From assembly GCA_035342095.1 (NCBI GenBank), contig DAOQWL010000018.1, forward strand, positions 14,178-78,177: 64,000 nt of DNA, given 5' to 3'. Source of the stretch: PLanc-01 sp035342095. Lineage in GTDB: Bacteria; Planctomycetota; Phycisphaerae; Sedimentisphaerales; Anaerobacaceae. This document shows, piece by piece, positions 17,591 to 25,289 of this stretch. Under the pieces are notes generated by a model that had not been told where the DNA came from, ran no database searches, and worked only from the letters and a program-made list of their open reading frames with translations. Each line of letters begins with the position of its first letter. The first letter of the stretch is position 1. The translations under genes were made by a program, and so were the position numbers.

Positions 17591-18376
17591 CTAGCGTCCG
17601 CCCTGGGACGTTCCTGCCGTCTGGTTCGCATCCGCCAGGATATCGGCTACGGCGACACGCCCTTCCGGATCCGGGAGGAAACGGAGGATGATGTCCGCCA
17701 ACTGTGACGCCAAGGCTCGAGCCGGAGACTCGGTATTGAACGAACTGATCTGAACCTGGGCGACATATCGAGCGAGATCCCCATCCAGATTCGGCCTGCG
17801 GTCAAACAGACTGGAGAAGTCGTTCTCGCTCAGCGTGATCCGGCCGTTGAGAACGTAGAAATTCAGCACATACACCTGCAGAAAGTCGGGGGGCTTCCTG
17901 TGAAAGCTGTGAATCAGGCATTCGATCTTCCTGCCGGACTGGGTGGTGAAGTCCGACTGCATTGTGCCGTCCCATTCGTACCCGCTTCCGGGATAGCAGA
18001 TCTGCGGCCTGTGTCCGAGTATGCCGGACGGGCGAGTCGAGCAGTAGACCACGTAGGCATCGGCGAGAAGCCGCTCGGTCTTGTTGACGTACCTGCGACT
18101 CACGTAGTCATCTGCGAAATTGGTCTTCATGTACTCTTCGGTGGCCGCCTCGATCTTCAGATCCTCACCGATCCAGCCACCGATCTGACGAGGCATGCTG
18201 CTCAGAGGGACTGGCAAACTGACATTGATATCGGACCGTTTTCCCCAAGCCGAGGCAGCGACTCGATAGGCCACGCCGGCCACGAGCAGCAACACCACGC
18301 TGACGAGGGCCGCCACAGGAACGGAGACGACCCCCCTCACGCGGAACTTCAGCGAATCACTCCCTCGCAAGCACAT
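17591..18376 (-). CDS. EpsI-family exosortase-associated protein
   Basis: 261 residues from the ATG at 18376, which has GGGGGT about 8 bases upstream; a GTG at 18448 would add 24 residues. One N-terminal transmembrane helix (VAALVSVVLLLVAGVAYRVA) is followed by a periplasmic domain with IGGWIGEDL and the family hallmark RPSGILGHRPQICYPGSGYE. EpsI-type domains are normally fused to, or encoded next to, exosortases that process PEP-CTERM-like proteins in EPS loci. No exosortase is visible nearby; this gene is first in the leftward operon and is followed by a 222 bp gap without a credible gene. Confidence 0.85.
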   Translation of the reverse strand: MCLRGSDSLKFRVRGVVSVPVAALVSVVLLLVAGVAYRVAASAWGKRSDINVSLPVPLSSMPRQIGGWIGEDLKIEAATEEYMKTNFADDYVSRRYVNKTERLLADAYVVYCSTRPSGILGHRPQICYPGSGYEWDGTMQSDFTTQSGRKIECLIHSFHRKPPDFLQVYVLNFYVLNGRITLSENDFSSLFDRRPNLDGDLARYVAQVQISSFNTESPARALASQLADIILRFLPDPEGRVAVADILADANQTAGTSQGGR

Positions 18377-18817
18377 GATCGATACCCCCGCCGAAGGAAT
18401 ACGCCAATATGGATACCCCTGGAGTAGTATTCTGTTTTTCCATATCACCCATAACCAGACCGAATCCCGAAGGTGGCCCGCCCCCGAACGCCCGATGTGT
18501 CAAACCATTGCCGTCCGGCGATCTGAAAGCAGCACTTCGCAACACTTCAGGGCTATTATCGGTGGGCCATTCGTGCAACTCAAGCCAAAAACGGAATCGG
18601 GATCAGCCGACGATGGGTCTCCTCTGGCGGCGGCACGCCAGAAGCTGGCCCGCGTCCGAGAACACGACATGCCGAGCGTTTCAATCCGCCTTGCCAGGTC
18701 CGCGATGGGAGCTTCCACCACTGCCTCGTGCGTGCAACCATCGACGCGTAGAACCGATTCCCGAGGACCCGTCGCCCACACCGCACAAGACCCGGCCGGG
18801 AGAATCCGCCAATAGAT
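18377..18817. other. Divergent intergenic region between epsI-like gene and large secreted protein gene
   Basis: About 440 bp before the plus-strand promoter. Long frames cross it on both strands, but none has a family-like sequence or a good ribosome site. On the minus strand a TTGACA is present near 18500 but no matching -10 lies at 16-18 bp. Promoters for both divergent units should be here; only the plus-strand one (18818-18847) is convincing. Confidence 0.45.
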
Positions 18818-18847
18818 TTGTTTACACAACCGGTTGTTTGCTACAAT
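18818..18847 (+). promoter_or_regulatory. Promoter with operator-like palindrome for the large secreted protein
   Basis: A -10 TACAAT at 18842-18847 pairs with TTGTTT (18818-18823, 18 bp spacer) or TTTACA (18821-18826, 15 bp spacer). The spacer contains the perfect 12-bp palindrome ACAACCGGTTGT at 18826-18837, which sits where a repressor would block RNA polymerase. The start codon of the downstream gene is about 80 bp further on. The stretch is AT-rich against GC-rich surroundings. Confidence 0.55.
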
Positions 18848-18927
18848 TTGCTCAAAGGTACTTATTCTGGCTCCCGATGCACCGCGCAACTCGGCACAGG
18901 ATGGCAGACGGAGTCCTGGGGGATTCT

Positions 18928-21900
18928 ATGGCACTGTACAGATCACCGACACAGATGAATAACGGCGAGGTTCGCATATCGAGAAAGCACATGCTGCAGA
19001 TATGCTTTGCTTCTTTGGTCATCCTGATGGGGGCGATATCCCCCGTCCAAGCGGCGGAGTACTACCTGGACACCGCCAACGGAGATGACAGCAACACGGG
19101 CACTGCCAGTCAGCCATGGAAGACACTGAGCCGCGTGCAGTCCGCAGCGGCCAGCGGTGATACGATCTTCATCCAACAGGCGGATTTGGCCACCTACGCC
19201 GCGGCGTGGCCGCAGCACGTCTCCTACAAGGCCAAGGCTCTCCAGCAATTCGAGATCACATGGCAGTTCGACGGCTACTACACCGTGGGTAAGTTCGTCA
19301 CCGGCGATTTCTGGGTGGTGGGCCCAGTGACAATCGTTGGAATCGACCCCCCGTCGACGCTGGTAGATGACCGTGTCAAGAACGGCTCCATGCTCAATCC
19401 TTCGCCACAAGACGCCAAGAAACAGGGCTATGACAGTGCGATGCCTCACTGCCCGTACGAAGCATCGCTGAATGTAGCCTTCGGCTTGGGCGTAGAAAAG
19501 CCACTGGTCGTTTCGGCACATTCGTCTCTCGTCTCCACCATCAGTCACGCAGCCTTCGCCACACCCTCTGCGGCCAATCCCGGCGGCGTGCCGCTGAAGC
19601 GAGCAGTCGTCCTCACCGTTCTGCCCTCCGCTGCCGCTTCGGGGAGTTTCCGGCCCCCCTACTGTGGAACCGTGAAGAACATTCAGTTCAACGAGAGCCA
19701 ACTGAAGTACGAACTCCTGCGAAATCTGACCCCGGTCAACAAGGTGCCGTCGATTGCCACATGGGCGGGGCTCATGCAAGGGCCATGGCTCGATCACATC
19801 CCGGACTGGGTTGCCAGGTATCACCACCCCTCGGACAACATGCCTGCCTACGGTCGAGAGATACACACGAGAATTGGAGTTGCAGCACTGCTGCTCCACT
19901 GCAACTACACCCAGGAACAGAAGAAACCGCTACTCATCAACTTTGTGCAGCTCGGCATCGATCTCTACGGCGTGCTCGCCGACGGCGGGATCAAGAATTG
20001 GACGGATGGGGCCGGGCACACGATCGGCCGCAAATGGCCCATTCTCTTCGCCGGCCTCATGCTGAACGACCCTGCCATGACGAATATCGGCGAGAAGTCA
20101 GGCCGCTACCTCTATGAGGTCGAAGGGTATGGACCAGGTAACGCCCCTCCGGACTACATCCACTTCGGCGAAGACGACCAGACCTTCTACGTGTCCGCCT
20201 TCGACGTCGCCATCACCCACGGTCCCACTTGGAATCCCGACTATCGAGATGAAGTGAAGACACCCTATGAAGAATCCGATATTGGCTTGCCTGAATGGGG
20301 CATCATGCATACCAGGAATCCGGAGAAGTCCAACAAGTGGCTCGGGACTATCTACCGTGATGTCAGTGGTCCCCCATTTCATGCCACGGCCTTGGCGGCC
20401 TTGATCATGGATGCCAAGGCACTGTGGAACCACGACGCCTACTTCGATTATACCGATCGCTACATGGACTTCACAGCACCGGGCGGGGGGTGGGCAGGTT
20501 GGTGGCGCTCCATGGACGATTGGACAGAACTGATGTGGGACACCTACCGACAGAACTACGGTCCCATCTGGCCTGAAACCGGCGATGCCAATGCGCCCGT
20601 CCTGTCGTACATCGGGAACAAGCAGGTGGCCCTGGGCGAAACCCTGACGTTCACCGTCAGCGCCACTGACGCCAACGGGGATGCGTTGACCTACACCGCC
20701 GCCGGACTCCCCACGGGAGCCACGTTCTCGAACCGGACCTTCACATGGACACCGTCCGCCGACAGTATCGGGACCCGTCAGGTGACTTTCACCGTCAGCG
20801 ACGGATCGACCCAGGACTCCGAGACCATTACGATCACAGTGACCCGGTCGAACGATGCGCCGGTTCTCCTCGCCATCGGGAACAAGACCGCCAATGAGAA
20901 TCAGGCGATCGGCTTCTCGATCAGCGCCACCGACGCCAACGGCGATGCCATCACCTACTCCGCATCCGGCCTCCCGACCGGGGCCGCGTTCACCGGACAG
21001 ACTTTTACCTGGACGCCCGGCTACGATCAGGCGGGCGACTACAGCGTGACGTTCATAGCCAGCGACGGCCTGGCCCAGGATTCCGAGACCATCACGATCT
21101 CGGTCGCCAACGTCAACCGCGCTCCCGCGCTGGCCGAGATCGGAGATCGTTCGGTCGATCAGGACGACACGTTGTCGTTCACCGTTTCCGCGGTCGACGC
21201 CGACGGCGGCACGCCGACGTACTCCGCCACCGGGCTTCCCTCCGGTGCGAGCTTCTTGGGCCAGAGCTTCACCTGGACCCCTGCGGCCAGTCAGATCGGC
21301 TCTTATGACATCACGTTCGTCGCCAGCGACGGTGAGAGCGCCGATTCCGAGACCATCACAGTCACGGTCGTGAGCACGTCGCCGGATCAGACCCCTCCGA
21401 CAGTAGCCCGGCAGTCCCCCGCCGCGGGGACCATCCAGGTCCCGCTGAACAACGTGGTCATGCTCCATGTGACGGACGCCGGAAGAGGCGTGGCCGCCGA
21501 TTCCGTCCGAATCACCGTCGACGGCGAACTCGTCTACGAGGGCAACACGACCCTGTACACCGGTGCGTCCGGACGATGCAGCCGGTCCGGCACCAAGAAC
21601 GACTATGAGTTCATCTACCAGCGTGACGAGACGTTCGACTTCGACCACACGGTGACCGTGGCGGTGAACGCGACCGACGTCATGGGCAACACGATGTCCG
21701 AGGTTTCGTACTCGTTCACGACGGAGATGCGAGCCTTCGGTGGCAACATCCAGGTCAGCAGAGCCAACGAGGCCACCACTGGAAGCCCCGCGACCGTGGC
21801 GGATTCCGACGGGAACATCTGGGCGGCCTGGCACGCAGGCCCGGAAGGGGCAAGAGACATCTACGTCGCTCAGTTGCCCGCGGGAGAAGAGGCCTTTGAG

Positions 21901-23427
21901 ACGCCCGTGCAGGTCACGACGGACGCCGCCGACCAGTGCAATCCGGACATCACATTGGGCAGCAACGGCACTCTGTATGTCGTCTGGCAGGACAATCGTC
22001 GAGGCAACTGGGACGTCTTCGTCTCCCTCACTTCCGACGGCAGGACCTTCACACGGGCGACCCTCGTCACCGACTCCAACGACAACGAAATCGAGCCGGT
22101 CGTGGCGGTCGACAGCGGATCGCCCGCGCGGGTATACGTCGCGTGGCAGGACGACCGCAGCGGAAACCAGGACATCTACGTCGCGAGTTCAACGAATGCC
22201 TTCGCGAGCATCACCACGTCGGCGGTCACGACGGATGCTGCGGATCAGCTCGCGCCGGACATAGCTGTGGACGCAGGCAATACAGCCTATCTCGTCTGGA
22301 CGGACAAGCGAAACGGCCTGGCGGACATCTACGGAGCCTCGTCCGCCAGTTCGTGGGCCAATCGCCCGCTGGTCACCAGCGCCGGCTCCCAGACCGATCC
22401 GGCCCTGGCGATCGCGCCGGGCGGCTCCCTCCTGCACTGGGTGTGGGTGGATAGCGCGTCGGGCGACACGAATATCTGCTACGCCTCGTCCAGCGGCCTG
22501 CCCAGCGCCCCGGTGACGGGCGCCAGCCTGATCGACGACACCTCCGGCGCCGCCCAGAGCGATCCGGCCATCGCCTGCTCCGCCGACGGCAAGGTCTTCG
22601 TCTGCTGGCAGGACGCGAGGAACATCGGCGCCTACGGCGCCGACACAGACGTGTACTTCGCGGAAATCGGTTCCGGCGCCGGCAAGACGAACATCCTCAT
22701 CGGCGACGGGGGCAGCGAGGCCAACCAGAGCGAACCGGCCATTGCGGTGACCGCGGTCGGCCAACCCTACGTCATCTGGACGGACGACCGCACCACCGCG
22801 ACGGAAATCTATTGTGCAGCGACGACGTACGTCGATCCCACGCCGCTGCATTCGACCCTGGTCGTCGCGGCAACAGGGGCCACCGTCGGCGCAAACCCCG
22901 CGGCAATCAACGATACGGACGACGTCTCCATCGTCGTGCCGGCAGGCGCCTGCCCGACGGACCTGCGAATCACCATCTCGAAGATCCTCAATCCGCTCGT
23001 CTCGTCGAGCGATTGCCTGGGCAGCTACGACTTCGGGCCCAGCGGCATCGACTTCGACAAAGCGGTGACGGTGACGATCCCGTACGTGGTCTCGGCCGCA
23101 AGCGGTCGAGCCAGCGCCTACTGGTACGACTCCCTTACCGGCGCATTGAGCCAGCAAGGCATCACCGACATCGAGAACATCACAATCCGCGACGGCTTGT
23201 GCGCCCTGCGATTCAAGACGACGCACTTCACGCCGTACTACGTCGTCGCCGACCACGCCCCAGTCATCGCATCCAGCAGCAATGACGGTGGCGGCGGCTG
23301 CTCCCTTTCCCCGCACGCCAACGGCTCGCCCAGGCACCTGCTGGTCCCGTACGGCCTCGTGGTCGTCGCCACGATCACCCTGCGGCGCAGAGACAAGAGA
23401 CGAGCAATGAGATGTGTCGAATCATGA
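18928..23427 (+). CDS. Large secreted multidomain protein with C-terminal GGGGCS sorting-like tail
   Basis: 1499 residues from the ATG at 18928, which has GGGGGA at good spacing; the frame is open back to 18409 but that part is not protein-like. Layout: signal peptide ending ISPVQAAEYY (about 22-43); a start of YYLDTANGDDSNTGT as in right-handed beta-helix proteins; a ~500-residue region of unknown fold with Trp/His-rich blocks; three Ig-like repeats of the He_PIG type (about 554-817, each with TFTWTP and DSETIT); a Big-like domain (820-930); BNR/sialidase-like repeats with VVWQDNRRGNWD pattern (about 940-1300); a ZU5-like domain; and a tail with GGGGCS (about 1453-1458), a hydrophobic stretch and RRR. 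The tail resembles JDVT/Synerg-type CTERM sorting signals. Likely a cell-surface adhesin or hydrolase. Confidence 0.82.
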   Translation: MALYRSPTQMNNGEVRISRKHMLQICFASLVILMGAISPVQAAEYYLDTANGDDSNTGTASQPWKTLSRVQSAAASGDTIFIQQADLATYAAAWPQHVSYKAKALQQFEITWQFDGYYTVGKFVTGDFWVVGPVTIVGIDPPSTLVDDRVKNGSMLNPSPQDAKKQGYDSAMPHCPYEASLNVAFGLGVEKPLVVSAHSSLVSTISHAAFATPSAANPGGVPLKRAVVLTVLPSAAASGSFRPPYCGTVKNIQFNESQLKYELLRNLTPVNKVPSIATWAGLMQGPWLDHIPDWVARYHHPSDNMPAYGREIHTRIGVAALLLHCNYTQEQKKPLLINFVQLGIDLYGVLADGGIKNWTDGAGHTIGRKWPILFAGLMLNDPAMTNIGEKSGRYLYEVEGYGPGNAPPDYIHFGEDDQTFYVSAFDVAITHGPTWNPDYRDEVKTPYEESDIGLPEWGIMHTRNPEKSNKWLGTIYRDVSGPPFHATALAALIMDAKALWNHDAYFDYTDRYMDFTAPGGGWAGWWRSMDDWTELMWDTYRQNYGPIWPETGDANAPVLSYIGNKQVALGETLTFTVSATDANGDALTYTAAGLPTGATFSNRTFTWTPSADSIGTRQVTFTVSDGSTQDSETITITVTRSNDAPVLLAIGNKTANENQAIGFSISATDANGDAITYSASGLPTGAAFTGQTFTWTPGYDQAGDYSVTFIASDGLAQDSETITISVANVNRAPALAEIGDRSVDQDDTLSFTVSAVDADGGTPTYSATGLPSGASFLGQSFTWTPAASQIGSYDITFVASDGESADSETITVTVVSTSPDQTPPTVARQSPAAGTIQVPLNNVVMLHVTDAGRGVAADSVRITVDGELVYEGNTTLYTGASGRCSRSGTKNDYEFIYQRDETFDFDHTVTVAVNATDVMGNTMSEVSYSFTTEMRAFGGNIQVSRANEATTGSPATVADSDGNIWAAWHAGPEGARDIYVAQLPAGEEAFETPVQVTTDAADQCNPDITLGSNGTLYVVWQDNRRGNWDVFVSLTSDGRTFTRATLVTDSNDNEIEPVVAVDSGSPARVYVAWQDDRSGNQDIYVASSTNAFASITTSAVTTDAADQLAPDIAVDAGNTAYLVWTDKRNGLADIYGASSASSWANRPLVTSAGSQTDPALAIAPGGSLLHWVWVDSASGDTNICYASSSGLPSAPVTGASLIDDTSGAAQSDPAIACSADGKVFVCWQDARNIGAYGADTDVYFAEIGSGAGKTNILIGDGGSEANQSEPAIAVTAVGQPYVIWTDDRTTATEIYCAATTYVDPTPLHSTLVVAATGATVGANPAAINDTDDVSIVVPAGACPTDLRITISKILNPLVSSSDCLGSYDFGPSGIDFDKAVTVTIPYVVSAASGRASAYWYDSLTGALSQQGITDIENITIRDGLCALRFKTTHFTPYYVVADHAPVIASSSNDGGGGCSLSPHANGSPRHLLVPYGLVVVATITLRRRDKRRAMRCVES

Positions 23428-24179
23428 CCGGGCCGCGGGATCAGTCTGGACGTCCACACGTCGCCGCAGGCGTCTGCGCTCTCGCTGAGCCTGGGCCCCC
23501 GGCGACGCCGACCGCCCGAGCAACGGCACTCGAGCGACTGGCCACGGAGACAGCCGTCGTGGCCCTGGGCGTCATTGCAGCGGTCCGTCTGCTCCACGTC
23601 TGCGATGCCGCGGACCTTCAGTGGTTCCTGATCCCCTGTGTGCTGGTCGCCGCGGCCCTGGCGCCGACGTGGATCGCCAGGCGGGACTTCCCGCCGATCG
23701 GACTGACCCGCGAGCATCGGGGGCTCGCCCTCAGAACGGTCCTGCTGCCGTGCTTGTGCATTCTGCCCGCGGCCTGCCTCGTCGTATGGCGGCTGGCTCT
23801 GTCGGGCGTGCCGATTCCTTTGCAGCCGGTCCTGGCGGAAGGACAAAGCCTGTCGACCTGGCTGCTCTATCAGTTCCTCTATGTGGCAACAGCCGAAGAA
23901 GTATTCTTCCGTGGGTATGTCCAGGCCAACGTCATGAGATGGCTAGACGAGCGCCGCCTGTCTCCACAGGCCCGGCAGCAGATCGCCATCCTGGTCTCCG
24001 CAGCGTGCTTCGCACTGGCCCACGTCGTCGTCCAGGGTCAGATAGTATCGGCCCTGACGTTCCTGCCCGGCCTGCTCCTGGCCTGGCTGTTCGTGCGGAC
24101 CCGCTCCCTGCTGGCGCCCATCCTCTTTCACGGCCTGGCCAACGTCTCCTATGGGATTATGGCCGCGACCTTCGCATAA
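23412..24179 (+). CDS. CPBP (Rce1/CAAX-like) glutamic intramembrane endopeptidase
   Basis: 255 residues, polytopic. The CPBP motifs are complete: EE in VATAEEVFFRGYVQ (about 162-175), the first His in CFALAHVVVQG, and the second His/Asn in APILFHGLANVSYG. Family members cleave within the membrane. It overlaps the end of the large secreted protein gene; an ATG at 23424 forms an ATGA with that gene's stop and is an alternative start. In known MrtJ/MrtS-type systems a CPBP protease is encoded beside a target carrying a GGGC-type CTERM, so processing of the upstream product is the natural hypothesis. A bacteriocin-immunity or general role cannot be excluded. Confidence 0.87.
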   Translation: MCRIMTGPRDQSGRPHVAAGVCALAEPGPPATPTARATALERLATETAVVALGVIAAVRLLHVCDAADLQWFLIPCVLVAAALAPTWIARRDFPPIGLTREHRGLALRTVLLPCLCILPAACLVVWRLALSGVPIPLQPVLAEGQSLSTWLLYQFLYVATAEEVFFRGYVQANVMRWLDERRLSPQARQQIAILVSAACFALAHVVVQGQIVSALTFLPGLLLAWLFVRTRSLLAPILFHGLANVSYGIMAATFA

Positions 24180-24368
24180 CCCGTGGCACGGACGTGCTTA
24201 TCGGAGCTTCCCGACGCTGTTGACGCACATCGGCCGATAAGACACCGCATCTGACCGCCTCCCCGGCACGAGTCGCACAACCGTTCACCCCGGCGTCATT
24301 CGAATCAAGTGCAACCCGGCGCAGGACGATGAACGCTGTGGCATAAGTATGTTCGGACGAGGGTTCTC

Positions 24369-25235
24369 ATGAATGAGAAACAGTTCATCAAGGTCTTCTG
24401 GCTGGCCAAGGCATCGCTCATCGTGGCACTGGCCTACGCCGGATTCAGAGCGATAACCGGGCACCTGCACATCGGTGCGCTCGATCCCGCGGTCGTCTCC
24501 GGCGACGAGCGTCCGGCGGACGTGCCTCTCCCGGCCCCGAGGAGACCGTCGTCCTCCGATTATGGGGCCATCATCGAGAACAGTCTGTTTGCCGGCCCGG
24601 ACGAGGCGGATCAGCTCGCGCCGGACTCGGGGTCCTCTCAGCTCGACGCGATGCCTTCCGCCGAGCAACTGGGCCTCCGCCTGGTCGGCGCCATCGTCGG
24701 CGGCCCCGCGATCTCTCGCGCGAACATCCGGGACATCAAGACCAAGACGACGGGCGTTTATCGAATCGGAGACACCGTCGCGTCGGCCAGGGTGGAAGCG
24801 ATCCAGCGGGATGCCGTGGTCCTGTGTCACGAGGGTCGGCAGTTGATCCTCCGGCTCAGCGCCGCCGGCGGCGACAAGGCTCCATCGAGCCGCGAAGGGC
24901 CGCCGGCCGAGCCGACACCCGCGCCCGCAGGCGTGCAGACCGCTCGCCCCGCGGTCAAGGCGGACTGCATCTCGGAGGTCTTCCACACGGCGACCATCGA
25001 ACCCTATGTGAAGAACAACCAGATCCAGGGTCTACAAATCACCGGGCTCGACAAGATCCCGATGGCCGAGCTGTTCGGCTTCAAGAATGGCGACATCATT
25101 CAGAGCGTCAACGGACAACAACTGACCAGCAAACAGAAGGCCTTCCAGGTCCTTATGAAGGCCAAGACTCAATCGAAGGTGGATATTCAACTGTTACGCA
25201 ATGGCAAGAGCAAAGCACTGTCATTCGATCGATGA
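24369..25235 (+). CDS. gspC: Type II secretion system protein C-like (GspC)
   Basis: 288 residues. One N-terminal transmembrane helix (WLAKASLIVALAYAGFRAI, about 10-28), then a periplasmic homology region with LGLRLVGAIVGGP and YRIGDTV (about 97-140), a Pro/Ala-rich linker, and a C-terminal PDZ-like domain (GLQITGLDKIPMAELFG, GFKNGDIIQSVNGQQL, about 205-285). In T2SS GspC links the inner-membrane platform to the secretin through the HR domain and may help choose substrates. It is first of ten consecutive gsp-like genes. GAGGG precedes the ATG. Confidence 0.88.
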   Translation: MNEKQFIKVFWLAKASLIVALAYAGFRAITGHLHIGALDPAVVSGDERPADVPLPAPRRPSSSDYGAIIENSLFAGPDEADQLAPDSGSSQLDAMPSAEQLGLRLVGAIVGGPAISRANIRDIKTKTTGVYRIGDTVASARVEAIQRDAVVLCHEGRQLILRLSAAGGDKAPSSREGPPAEPTPAPAGVQTARPAVKADCISEVFHTATIEPYVKNNQIQGLQITGLDKIPMAELFGFKNGDIIQSVNGQQLTSKQKAFQVLMKAKTQSKVDIQLLRNGKSKALSFDR

Positions 25236-25289
25236 CAACAGGGCGCCCCGACGCGACGCAGCGTCGCAGAGGCCCGGACGGAGGACACC

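Noticed and set aside
20098..21834. Long minus-strand open frame inside the large secreted protein gene
   Set aside because: It lies antisense to clear Ig-like repeats; its Arg/Gly/Val-rich sequence is what a high-GC antisense frame produces.
24182..24200. TGGCACGGACGTGC as a sigma-54 promoter before gspC
   Set aside because: The GG-to-GC spacing is one base short of the -24/-12 consensus, and no activator site or sigma-54 regulator was seen.
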